Shown: piece by piece, positions 29,944 through 37,501 of the stretch
How the letters are laid out: each line of letters opens with the position of its first letter
Numbering within the stretch: position 1 is the first letter of the stretch
NCBI GenBank assembly: GCA_965247125.1
Contig: CBDFGO010000003.1
Location: 620,001-684,000 of the forward strand
From: CALBJU01 sp965247125
Lineage (GTDB): Bacteria; Bacteroidota; Rhodothermia; Rhodothermales; UBA10348
Length of the DNA stretch: 64,000 nucleotides
Reading direction: 5' to 3'
Notes under the pieces: generated by a model
The model's database searches: none
The model's input: the letters and a program-made list of their open reading frames with translations, nothing else
What the model was told of the DNA's origin: nothing
Translations under genes and position numbers: made by a program

Positions 29944-30504
29944 ATGAAGGATATTGTGAAAGGAAAGGCGTATGTGATCGGTGACTCCATTGATACGGAT
30001 CAGATCATCCCTGCTGCGCATCTGGTTTTCAGCATGACGATCCCCGAAGAGCGCAAGCAATATGGGCGCTACGCCCTGAGTGGCCTTCCCGACGGAAGCC
30101 AGGGACTACCCAAGGGCGATATCCCATTCACGGCACCTGAAGAGTTCGAGAGTGAATTTTCCATCATCATTGCAGGTTTGAACTTCGGCTGTGGATCTTC
30201 CCGAGAGCACGCTCCCTTCGCGCTCATGGTTGCGGGGGCCGAGGCCGTCGTCGCAGAGTCCTACGCCAGGATATTCTATCGAAATTCCGTAGACGGCGGA
30301 TTTCTTGTTCCCTTCGAGAGTCGGACACGCCTGGTCGATGAAGTTCGTACCGGCGACGTGTTGATGATTGATTCCCGATCGGGATTGCTGACCAACGAGA
30401 CGACAGGAAAAGACTATCTGCTGAATCCTCTTGGAGACATTGCCGATATTCTTCGGGCCGGTAATGTCTTCGAGTATGCGCGGCAAGCGGGCCTCATGCC
30501 TTAA
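29944..30504 (+). CDS. leuD: 3-isopropylmalate dehydratase, small subunit
   Basis: This protein of 186 residues is the swivel domain partner of LeuC. Motifs are GDSIDTDQIIPAAHL at the N-terminus and NFGCGSSREHAPFALMVAG, which carries the substrate-binding SSREH, followed by ESYARIFYRNSVDGG. An ATG at 29944 is chosen over a TTG two codons earlier. It is the last gene of the ilv-leu operon. A weak CCCCG/CGGGG stem (30517-30532) follows without a T-run, so transcription may end there poorly or continue. Confidence 0.94.
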   Translation: MKDIVKGKAYVIGDSIDTDQIIPAAHLVFSMTIPEERKQYGRYALSGLPDGSQGLPKGDIPFTAPEEFESEFSIIIAGLNFGCGSSREHAPFALMVAGAEAVVAESYARIFYRNSVDGGFLVPFESRTRLVDEVRTGDVLMIDSRSGLLTNETTGKDYLLNPLGDIADILRAGNVFEYARQAGLMP

Positions 30505-30599
30505 TCACCGGTATCACCCCGTCTCATCGGGGATTCGGAAAGTGAGAGGAATCATGGATTCAAGTATTGGAATCGCTCCTTCTCGTGCTATATTTAAGT

Positions 30600-30609
30600 A
30601 GTGATCACT
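30600..30609. promoter_or_regulatory. Palindrome upstream of the PadR-like gene
   Basis: AGTGATCACT is a perfect 10-bp palindrome, extended imperfectly by AAGT on the left, lying 37 bp before the PadR-like start. Its position suits an autoregulatory operator, but 10-bp palindromes also occur by chance. Confidence 0.3.
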
Positions 30610-30646
30610 TGTCCTTCTTCGACCCCATTTCACGTCCAAATCGATA

Positions 30647-30982
30647 ATGCCTCCAGCTAAACAGCTATCGCGTGCTGACGAAATTCTGATGATCGCCATC
30701 GTCGTGCTCGCAGATGATGCTTACAGTACAACCATCAGGCAAGAGCTGTCTGTCCGCGCCAAGAAAAAGATTACAGTAGGAAGTTTGTGGGTATCGCTCG
30801 ATCAACTGGTAGTTCGAGGCTACATCCGAAAGAAGGCGGCAAAAAGCGAAAGCCGCCACGGTGGGCGCCCGCGAATCTACTATCGATTGACTCCGAGGGG
30901 AGTCAGGGCCCTGCAACGCGCGAGGGTGTATCAGAAAAAATTGTGGGAGGGAGTTCCATCCCTGGACAACTATCAGCCCTGA
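30647..30982 (+). CDS. PadR-like winged-helix transcriptional regulator
   Basis: A 111-residue protein consisting of little more than a winged helix. SRADEILMIAIVVLADDAYSTTIRQELS resembles the opening helices of PadR. VGSLWVSLDQLVVRGYIRKKAA is the recognition helix and wing, and RPRIYYRLTPRGVRALQRA is the typical wing-to-helix end. There is no C-terminal dimer domain of the PadR-s2 type, so effector sensing is unlikely to be elaborate. It lies between the leu and arg operons and ends only 18 bp before the arg promoter. It may regulate neighbours or itself, but no target can be shown. Confidence 0.78.
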   Translation: MPPAKQLSRADEILMIAIVVLADDAYSTTIRQELSVRAKKKITVGSLWVSLDQLVVRGYIRKKAAKSESRHGGRPRIYYRLTPRGVRALQRARVYQKKLWEGVPSLDNYQP

Positions 30983-31000
30983 GCCGCCAGAAAATAGTAC

Positions 31001-31030
31001 TTGACCCGTATTACTTTACCGCCGTATACT
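31001..31030 (+). promoter_or_regulatory. Sigma70-like promoter of the arginine operon leader
   Basis: TTGACC (31001-31006) and TATACT (31025-31030) are each 5/6 matches to the -35 and -10 consensus with an 18-bp spacer. Transcription would start at about 31037, zero to two bases before the leader-peptide ATG at 31039. The mRNA would therefore be nearly leaderless, which would explain the absence of a ribosome-binding site. Confidence 0.65.
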
Positions 31031-31038
31031 CGCGGCCC

Positions 31039-31137
31039 ATGACTTCCAGTGTAAATATCGCGCAGGCCACCCGCCGTCTCCGACGACGATTCCGATCAAT
31101 TTCAATCGGATATACGGATCTGATGCGCGTGCACTAG
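31039..31137 (+). CDS. Putative arginine leader peptide (arg operon attenuator)
   Basis: A 32-residue frame from ATG 31039 to TAG 31135-31137. Residues 11-20 read TRRLRRRFRS: six Arg codons within eight positions, four of them CGA (31081-31095), plus Arg30. It lies between a good promoter and an intrinsic terminator, and 111 bp before argG. Ribosome stalling at the Arg codons (31072-31095) would leave 31114-31128 free to form an antiterminator. A ribosome finishing at the stop would cover that segment and allow termination. Classical leader-peptide attenuation is well known for Trp, His, Leu, Ilv, Thr and Phe operons; I do not recall an arginine example in bacteria. Confidence 0.72.
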   Translation: MTSSVNIAQATRRLRRRFRSISIGYTDLMRVH

Positions 31138-31188
31138 TGTGAGGTAATCAAAACCCACACCGCCCCCTGAGGTTGAGCGCCGATCCGT
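31059..31188 (+). promoter_or_regulatory. Antiterminator and sequestering pairings of the arg attenuator
   Basis: Antiterminator: ACGGATC (31114-31120) and GCGC (31125-31128) can pair with GATCCGT (31182-31188) and GCGC (31177-31180), which form the 5' arm of the terminator. Sequestering pairings: CGCGCA (31059-31064) with TGCGCG (31124-31129), and TCCGAT (31091-31096) with ATCGGA (31105-31110), which together block the antiterminator segment. The Arg codons lie inside the sequestering structure, as the attenuation model requires. Confidence 0.6.
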
Positions 31189-31212
31189 AAAACGGATCGG
31201 CGCTTTTTTTTT
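31176..31212 (+). terminator. Intrinsic terminator before argG (attenuator)
   Basis: AGCGCCGATCCGT and its exact complement ACGGATCGGCGCT form a 13-bp stem with an AAA loop (31176-31204), followed by a T-run to 31212. It lies between the leader peptide and argG, 36 bp before the argG start, with the promoter upstream, so it must be bypassed for the operon to be expressed. Confidence 0.9.
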
Positions 31213-31248
31213 AATCCAATTTCAATCCCCGTTTCAGTCCAGAATAAC

Positions 31249-32463
31249 ATGTCAATCGTAGTTGCTTTCAGCGGAGGTCTCGATACCTCCTTCTGTGTTC
31301 CCTTTCTGAGCGAAGAACATGACCTGCCCGTTTATACGGTAACCGTCAATACGGGCGGAATGAACCAAGAGGAGTGCACTCGAATAGAGGCTCGTGCCTA
31401 TGAGCTCGGTTCGGCGGGCCATTTCTTGATCGACGCAAGAAAGCAGCTGTTTGAGCGCTCCATTCAGTATCTGATCAAGGGAAATGTGCTCCGCGGCGAT
31501 GTGTATCCGCTCTGTGTAGGACCAGATCGGGTAGTTCAGGCGGAGGCGCTGGTGGTGAAAGCGCGAGAACTCGGTGCCACGTTTGTGGCGCATGGCTCAA
31601 CCGGCGCCGGGAATGATCAGATTCGATTTGACATCGCCCTGAATGTTCTGGGTGGCGACCTAACCATCCTCACTCCTATTCGAGACAAGGGACTGAGCCG
31701 CGCTGAGACCACCGAATGGTTGACGTCGAGGGGGATTGAAGTATCAGCCTCGACAACCACGTATTCGATCAACACAGGTCTCTGGGGGACCACGGTGGGA
31801 GGAAAAGAAACCCTGACGAGCGAACATCCGCTTCCGGACGATGCATGGCCGACCCCGTCGGCACAAGATGCGCTTGAAGCGCCCGTCAAGTTGACGATTG
31901 GATTCCAGGAGGGGATCCCGAATCAAATCAATGGAGAGTCGGTGTCCCCAGTTGATCTGATTGAATCGCTCAACTCAATTGGAGAAAAGCATGCCATTGG
32001 TAGGGCCATCCACGTTGGTGACACCATTCTGGGCATCAAGGGACGAGTGGGATTCCAGGCCCCGGCTGCCGCGATTTTGATTCCCGCGCACCGCGAACTG
32101 GAAAAGATCGTCCTTTCCAGGTGGCAGCAGTATCACAAGGCGCAACTTGGAGATTTTTACGGCATGATGATGCACGAAGCGCAGTACTTCGACCTTGCGC
32201 TACGGGATATCGAGGCGCTGATGGATTCCTCGCAACAGACCGTGACGGGCACCGTGACAATTATGCTCTATAAGGGGGCCGTGCATATCGAGGGAGTAAC
32301 GAGTCCCTTCTCGCTGTTTGACACGGGTGTAGCCACGTATGGCGAATCGAATGAACTCTGGAATGGAAGGGACGCACGCGGGTTTGCGCGGATTCTCGGC
32401 GTCCAGTCCTTCTTGACCCATCGCGTACGGAGTACAGCGACCAAGAATCAAACATCGTCATGA
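31249..32463 (+). CDS. argG: Argininosuccinate synthase
   Basis: A 404-residue ATP-dependent ligase joining citrulline and aspartate. The N-type ATP pyrophosphatase loop is AFSGGLDTSF, and substrate motifs include AHGSTGAGNDQIRFD and the STTTYSINTGLWGTTVGG segment. It is the first structural gene of an eight-gene arginine operon and is preceded by the leader peptide and terminator described here. No Shine-Dalgarno site is visible. It overlaps the next gene by 4 bp. Confidence 0.96.
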   Translation: MSIVVAFSGGLDTSFCVPFLSEEHDLPVYTVTVNTGGMNQEECTRIEARAYELGSAGHFLIDARKQLFERSIQYLIKGNVLRGDVYPLCVGPDRVVQAEALVVKARELGATFVAHGSTGAGNDQIRFDIALNVLGGDLTILTPIRDKGLSRAETTEWLTSRGIEVSASTTTYSINTGLWGTTVGGKETLTSEHPLPDDAWPTPSAQDALEAPVKLTIGFQEGIPNQINGESVSPVDLIESLNSIGEKHAIGRAIHVGDTILGIKGRVGFQAPAAAILIPAHRELEKIVLSRWQQYHKAQLGDFYGMMMHEAQYFDLALRDIEALMDSSQQTVTGTVTIMLYKGAVHIEGVTSPFSLFDTGVATYGESNELWNGRDARGFARILGVQSFLTHRVRSTATKNQTSS

Positions 32464-33521
32464 CAACTATTCAAGTGACATACGTCTCGTCCACGGCAGC
32501 TAAAACAGGGCTGGTCAGGGAGGTGCATCTATCAGATTACGTGGTAGCGCAGGAAGGCTACTGCATCGTTGTCGAGGCCCTCGAATCGAAAGCGATCTAC
32601 AATCAGATCGAGTGCACGGATGGTGAATTTCGCACCATTGCAAAGGGGGATGTATTTGTGGGCGTCCTGGGTGAGCGAAAAGCGCTCAAGGGGTACAGTG
32701 GCCAGGTACCACGGGCTGCGCGGCCAGGTGATACGCTGCACGTTCTGAATCTGGGTGGCATCATCGGGAATTGCGTCAGCGATCATCCCGAGTTGGGTCC
32801 AGCACTTCAGGTGAAAGTGCTCGGCGCGGCGATGGTCGAATCAGAAAATATGTGGGTTCATGCGCGTCTTCAGGATCATGCGCTTCAAGAAGTGGAGACG
32901 CTGATAGACTCCGTGCCCCTGATCTTTATCTGTGGGACTGCCATGGAAACGGGAAAAACCTGGGCGGCGTGTGAGCTGGTCCAGCGACTCACCAGAAAAG
33001 GCTACCGTATCGCTGCGGCCAAGGCCACGGGAGCCGCCCTCATGCGGGACGTTAGGTTGATCGAACGACACGGTGCGGTAGCAACCGCAACGTTTACGGA
33101 CGCTGGAATCGTGTGTTCGAGCTCAAAAGTGATGACGCAATACGTGAAAGGGCTGATCCAGCATCTTTGCGAAACGGCTCAACCGGACGCCATCGTGATC
33201 GAACTCGGAGATGGAATCATCGGGTACTACGGTGTCGATGAACTGCTGCAGGACAAGGAACTGCAAAAATTCTGTGTGGCTAACATTGTCGCAGCCGTCG
33301 ATCTCGCGGGTGTCTGGGCGGCCCAAATGCTATTCAAGGAACGTTATCATGCCGACATCGCCGTGATTACGGGACCCGTTACGGACAACAGTGTGGGCCA
33401 ACAATACATTCAACAGATTTTGGGAATTCCGGCCATCAATGCACGCAAAGATCCTCGTGATTTCGGTAACCTGATAGCTTCTAAACTCGGAGAACCATCA
33501 TCCAGCGGGGCAGAAGCATGA
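32460..33521 (+). CDS. DUF1611 P-loop protein in arginine operon; candidate glutamate N-acyltransferase
   Basis: A 353-residue protein of the DUF1611 family. Residues 1-150 form a beta-rich N-terminal domain. A P-loop GTAMETGKT lies at residues 159-167, followed by AAAKATGAALMRDV and IELGDGIIGYYGVDELL. The family was uncharacterised for long; from memory, a member named DgcN acts as a D-glutamate N-acetyltransferase in marine bacteria. The operon has every arginine step from N-acylglutamate onward but no ArgA, ArgJ or GNAT gene. The inference is that this protein acylates L-glutamate with acetyl- or succinyl-CoA. It overlaps argG and argC by 4 bp each, so translation is coupled. Confidence 0.75.
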   Translation: MTTIQVTYVSSTAAKTGLVREVHLSDYVVAQEGYCIVVEALESKAIYNQIECTDGEFRTIAKGDVFVGVLGERKALKGYSGQVPRAARPGDTLHVLNLGGIIGNCVSDHPELGPALQVKVLGAAMVESENMWVHARLQDHALQEVETLIDSVPLIFICGTAMETGKTWAACELVQRLTRKGYRIAAAKATGAALMRDVRLIERHGAVATATFTDAGIVCSSSKVMTQYVKGLIQHLCETAQPDAIVIELGDGIIGYYGVDELLQDKELQKFCVANIVAAVDLAGVWAAQMLFKERYHADIAVITGPVTDNSVGQQYIQQILGIPAINARKDPRDFGNLIASKLGEPSSSGAEA

Positions 33522-34507
33522 AATCGGTTGCCATACTTCACGGTGCGGGATACGTCGGCCGAAAACTGATCGAGTCTGTGCTGGTTCACCCTGAGCTGGA
33601 TCTTGCCGCGGTAACGAGTCGATCTCACGCGGGCCAAGCGCTCTGGAAAGCACATCCCCATCTTCTGGGCCAGGTAGATCTGTCGTTCGTAGAGGGTCTG
33701 GGTGATACCGCGGGCCTGGATCTGATCTTTGTCGCCGCAGCACATTCCGAGGGTGCGCTCGCCGTTGGAATGTTACTGGATAGCGGATTCAGTGGACTGA
33801 TTGTGGATATGAGCGCAGACTTTCGTCATCCCGACCCCGCCGTCTTCTTCAATCAGTACCAGACGCAGCATCCCCGGCCTGATCTTCTGAACCGGGCCTG
33901 GTACGGTATGCCAGAGATCACGGGAGCGCCGCCAAAGGGCACTAAGTTGATCGCAAACCCGGGATGCTTTGCCACTGCGATCTCGCTTGCTCTGTATCCA
34001 TTGTCTCTCGAGGGTATCGACAATACGGTGGCTATAACGGCGATGACTGGGGCGTCCGGATCCGGTCTTCGGGCCAAACAGATGACCCATTTCCCCAGTC
34101 GAAGCGGAAATGTGCGGGCGTACAAGGTGATGGATCATCAACACGAAGCCGAAATATGTCGAATGGCGCCTGATGTCGCTTTCACTTTTGTACCGGTCTC
34201 AGGTCCATGGACCGCGGGCATCTGGGGGACGGCTCACGTAGAAGCCTCGGGTGTAATCCTTAAGGAAATCTATGAGAGCGCCTACGAGTCCAAACCACTC
34301 ATTCGGCTCTGGCCGGCTGAATTACCCGAGTTACATTGGAGTGTGGATACCCCATTTGTGGACATCGGGTGGATTCAGAAAGGTGACTCGCTGATTGTGG
34401 GCTTTGCGTTGGACAATTTGATGAAAGGTGCGGCTACCCAGGCCATCCAGAACGTCAATCTGGCGTTTGGTTTTCCAGAAACAATGGGCCTCGTGCCCGC
34501 CAAGTGA
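33518..34507 (+). CDS. argC: N-acyl-gamma-glutamyl-phosphate reductase
   Basis: A 329-residue NADP-dependent reductase. It has a Rossmann motif (AILHGAGYVGRKLIESVLVHPEL), the active-site segment IANPGCFATAISLAL with catalytic Cys, and the later HQHEAEI region with the conserved His. In the segment before it, VDMSADFRHPD and WYGMPEI are typical of ArgC. It reduces the acylglutamyl phosphate to the semialdehyde; whether the acyl group is acetyl or succinyl cannot be read from this gene alone. It overlaps both neighbours by 4 bp. Confidence 0.94.
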   Translation: MKSVAILHGAGYVGRKLIESVLVHPELDLAAVTSRSHAGQALWKAHPHLLGQVDLSFVEGLGDTAGLDLIFVAAAHSEGALAVGMLLDSGFSGLIVDMSADFRHPDPAVFFNQYQTQHPRPDLLNRAWYGMPEITGAPPKGTKLIANPGCFATAISLALYPLSLEGIDNTVAITAMTGASGSGLRAKQMTHFPSRSGNVRAYKVMDHQHEAEICRMAPDVAFTFVPVSGPWTAGIWGTAHVEASGVILKEIYESAYESKPLIRLWPAELPELHWSVDTPFVDIGWIQKGDSLIVGFALDNLMKGAATQAIQNVNLAFGFPETMGLVPAK

Positions 34508-35691
34508 ATCTCAACACTATGACATCATCTGAGTGGATGGAGTTGGAGGAAAGTACCCAGCTCAATACGTACAAAAAGTGGCCGCTGGCCCTTGTCAAAG
34601 GCAGCGGCGCATGGGTGGAGGATATCGATGGGAATCGGTATCTGGACCTGTACGGTGGTCATTGTGTAGCGTTTCTGGGCCACAACCACCCGGCAATCGT
34701 TTCTGCAATCAAAGAACAGGCCGACAACCTCCTGTTCTATTCCAATGCGGTGCATGCTCCGGCCAGGGCGAGAGCTTCGAACCTGCTCTCGGAATTGGCC
34801 CCCGAGGGCATGAACAAAGTCTTTTTTGTCAACTCCGGGACAGAGGCCAATGAGGCGGCCATGAAAATCGCCCGAAAGGCGACCGGTCGCATCCACATTA
34901 TCGCCATGGAAGGCGATTTTCATGGCCGCACCCTCGGAAGCCTGTCCACAACGTGGCAGCAGAAGTACCGGGACGGTTATGAGGGGGCGTTGGCTCCGGT
35001 CACATTTGTTCCGTTTGGCGATTCCGCGGCTGCGCGTCAGACGATTCTGGAAGAGAAACCCGCCGCGGTAATCGTAGAACCCATTCAATCCATGCAAGGC
35101 ATGCGGACGGCACCTCACGAATTTTTCCACGCCCTCAGAGCTGCGTGTACAGAGGCGGGTTCACTGTTGATCATGGACGAAATACAGACGGGAATGGGAC
35201 GCACGGGGGCCTTCACCTACAGTCAGCTCCTCGACCTGGAGCCCGATATGATCACCCTTGCCAAGAGCCTGGGCGGAGGAGTGCCAGTCAGCGCCGTACT
35301 TATTCGAGATGAGGTCGCTGCTACGGTTGGATATGGAGAGCAGGGGACAACGTTTGGGGGTGGAATGCTGGCTATGGCCGCCGTCGAGGCAGCGCTTGGC
35401 ACATTGGCCCGCGAGCGGCTCTCAGAAAAAGCCACGGCCATCTGGGAGCTGGTGGAAGCAGGCTGCGAGGCAAGAGGACTGGCTATCCAGGGAGCAGGTT
35501 GTCTCATGGGAATAAATTTTGGAGGGCCCATCGGAAATATTGTGAGTGGCCTGAGGGAGAAGGGATTCCTGGTCGGCGGGTCGGCCGATCCGCAGATCAT
35601 GCGGCTTATGCCGCCGGCCGTTGTAAGCGCGGAGGAGATCGCTGACTTCTTTCAGGCACTTGACGAAGTGATGGGAGGAGATTCTGAATGA
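34504..35691 (+). CDS. argD: N-acylornithine aminotransferase
   Basis: This protein of about 395 residues is a class III PLP aminotransferase. It includes LDLYGGHCVAFLGHNHP, FVNSGTEANEAAMKIAR, the DEIQTGMGRTG motif with the PLP-binding Asp, and TLAKSLGGGVPVSAVL with the Schiff-base Lys. It converts N-acylglutamate semialdehyde to N-acylornithine. The GTG at 34504 overlaps the argC stop as GTGA and is a reasonable coupled start; an ATG five codons later is an alternative. It overlaps argF' by 4 bp. Confidence 0.94.
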   Translation: MNLNTMTSSEWMELEESTQLNTYKKWPLALVKGSGAWVEDIDGNRYLDLYGGHCVAFLGHNHPAIVSAIKEQADNLLFYSNAVHAPARARASNLLSELAPEGMNKVFFVNSGTEANEAAMKIARKATGRIHIIAMEGDFHGRTLGSLSTTWQQKYRDGYEGALAPVTFVPFGDSAAARQTILEEKPAAVIVEPIQSMQGMRTAPHEFFHALRAACTEAGSLLIMDEIQTGMGRTGAFTYSQLLDLEPDMITLAKSLGGGVPVSAVLIRDEVAATVGYGEQGTTFGGGMLAMAAVEAALGTLARERLSEKATAIWELVEAGCEARGLAIQGAGCLMGINFGGPIGNIVSGLREKGFLVGGSADPQIMRLMPPAVVSAEEIADFFQALDEVMGGDSE

Positions 35692-36719
35692 AGCATCTGC
35701 TCGATTGGCTCGATGTAGACGACACGTCCTGGAACCAGTGTATCCAGGATGCTCTCCTGCATGGGCTCGATCGGCAAAGGGATGCCGACTTGCACAAAGG
35801 AAAGAGTGTCGCATTGGTGTTTTTTAATGATTCGCTTCGGACCCGTGTGTCGATGGAACTGGCAGCCGGTTCGCTCGGAGCTCAGCCGGTGACCGTAACC
35901 CCTGGAAGCGGGACGTGGGGCTTTTCCTGGGAGAAAGGAAAACCCATGGATGGAACGGAGGCAGAACACATTCAGGAAGCTGTCGGAGTGCTTTCGAGGT
36001 ATGCAGACGCTATCGGGGTTCGACTCTTTGCGTCGGATACAGATTTGCAGGCGGACATGACGGACGCCCTCCTACGGCAATTTGCATCATACTCCAGTGT
36101 TCCGGTTCTGAATCTCGAGTCCGCCAGCAGGCATCCTTGTCAGGCACTTGCCGATGCAGCCGTTCTGACGAACCACTTTGGAGGAAGACCTCAAACAAAA
36201 AAATTGGTGCTCTCGTGGACCTACCACCCCAAAGCTCTGCCCATGGCCGTGCCTCATTCAACGCTCTTGATGGCGAGCAGGCTCGGTATGGATGTACTAC
36301 TGGCCAGGCCGGCAGGTTTTGAGCTGGATCCCGATGTGATGGATTCTGCGCGCCGTGCGGCGGCGGCTCACGGCGGATCCCTCCATGAAACAGACGATCT
36401 GGCCGCCGCCGCCGACGGCGCTGAGATCATCTATGCAAAATCGTGGGGCGCCTCTCTGCGCTATACGAATCCTGATGCCGAGTCGAAACTTCGAGATTCA
36501 TACAGAAATTGGCGAATCACGAACCAACTCATGTCATCTACCAAAGAGGCTCATTTCATGCACTGCCTGCCCGTAAGAAGGGGAGTGGTGGTTGACGATG
36601 AGGTGATTGATGGACCCCGGACATTGCATCTGGATCAGTCCGAGTATCGCCTGCACGCTCAGAAGGCGATTCTTAACTGGCTTTGGGACAACTCAACAGC
36701 GGCCCCGTCGGGTAATTGA
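35688..36719 (+). CDS. argF': N-acylornithine carbamoyltransferase (ArgF' type, probable succinylornithine form)
   Basis: A 343-residue transcarbamylase. The carbamoyl phosphate motif is SLRTR (in FFNDSLRTRVSME), with HPCQALAD and HCLPVRRG later. It belongs to the acylornithine class, not ordinary ArgF: it has the long FSWEKGKPMDGTEAEH insert and lacks the ornithine SMG loop. In that insert, Xanthomonas N-acetylornithine enzymes have Glu92 and the Bacteroides fragilis N-succinylornithine enzyme has Pro90. This protein has Ala in the aligned place. From memory, mutants that remove Glu92 switch preference to the succinyl substrate, so succinylornithine is the better guess. It is coupled to argD by ATGA. 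Confidence 0.9.
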   Translation: MKHLLDWLDVDDTSWNQCIQDALLHGLDRQRDADLHKGKSVALVFFNDSLRTRVSMELAAGSLGAQPVTVTPGSGTWGFSWEKGKPMDGTEAEHIQEAVGVLSRYADAIGVRLFASDTDLQADMTDALLRQFASYSSVPVLNLESASRHPCQALADAAVLTNHFGGRPQTKKLVLSWTYHPKALPMAVPHSTLLMASRLGMDVLLARPAGFELDPDVMDSARRAAAAHGGSLHETDDLAAAADGAEIIYAKSWGASLRYTNPDAESKLRDSYRNWRITNQLMSSTKEAHFMHCLPVRRGVVVDDEVIDGPRTLHLDQSEYRLHAQKAILNWLWDNSTAAPSGN

Positions 36720-36721
36720 TC

Positions 36722-37501
36722 ATGAGAACCATCGTCGTAAAAATCGGAGGTGCGCTGCTCAATGGGCTGCTGGATGTCCTGTGGGCACAGCTTGAGACCC
36801 TTCAACAGACCGCGGAAGTCGTTCTGGTGCATGGCGGTGGCCCTCAGACGACAGATATGGCGGTTCGAGTGGGTCACGAGCCCGAAATTGTCGAAGGTCG
36901 AAGGATCACCGGGGATCTGGATCTTGCAATTCTGAATTGGGTTATCCGAGGGGAATTGAGCCTCAACCTGGTGGCCTCCGCAGCTGCTCACGGAATCAAA
37001 GCCGTTGGACTGAGCGGAGCCGATGCTGGAATCATTGGCGTGATCCGGCGCGAGCCGTGGGACCTCGACGGACGAAAAGTTGAGTTCGGCCACGTAGGAG
37101 ATTTCGTCTCATCAGACCTGACCGCCTTGCTGGCACTCACTCACGCCGGCGTGATTCCCCTCGTCTGTCCACCGGGAATTGATACGCAGGGCAACCTACT
37201 GAATATCAATGCGGACACGATTGCTCTCGAACTGGCATGTGCGCTGGGCGCTGCTGAGCTAATTCTGGTCACAGAAGTGGGCGCCGTGCTAGGACCCGAT
37301 AAAGAGCCCGTCCGCAGGTTAACCCGCCAGGATGCCGACACGGGCGTTGAACAGGGGTGGATCGAGGGAGGAATGAAAGTCAAAACGGATATTGGATTTG
37401 AGGCGATACGGCGGGGTGTTAGATCGGTCTGGGTAACGAGTATTGCGTCTATATCGGGGAAAGCCGATGCAACGCAGTTGAGAGGGGATGACTATGTCTG
37501 A
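36722..37501 (+). CDS. argB: N-acylglutamate kinase
   Basis: A 259-residue amino-acid kinase. It has VVKIGGALL and VLVHGGGPQTTDMAVRVG for ATP, the substrate Arg in VEGRRIT, and LLNINADTIALELA with its substrate-binding Asn. Differences from standard ArgB are visible: RVTD is RITG and the usual GxVNKxLV is GELSLNLV. Divergence around the acyl-binding region agrees with an altered acyl group, such as succinyl, but does not prove it. The ATG at 36722 is chosen over TTG 36716; it starts 2 bp after argF'. The tail overlaps argE by 14 bp. Confidence 0.9.
   Translation: MRTIVVKIGGALLNGLLDVLWAQLETLQQTAEVVLVHGGGPQTTDMAVRVGHEPEIVEGRRITGDLDLAILNWVIRGELSLNLVASAAAHGIKAVGLSGADAGIIGVIRREPWDLDGRKVEFGHVGDFVSSDLTALLALTHAGVIPLVCPPGIDTQGNLLNINADTIALELACALGAAELILVTEVGAVLGPDKEPVRRLTRQDADTGVEQGWIEGGMKVKTDIGFEAIRRGVRSVWVTSIASISGKADATQLRGDDYV

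Noticed and set aside
30517..30532. A terminator after leuD
   Set aside because: The stem is only 5 bp and no T-run follows; listed only as a weak structure.
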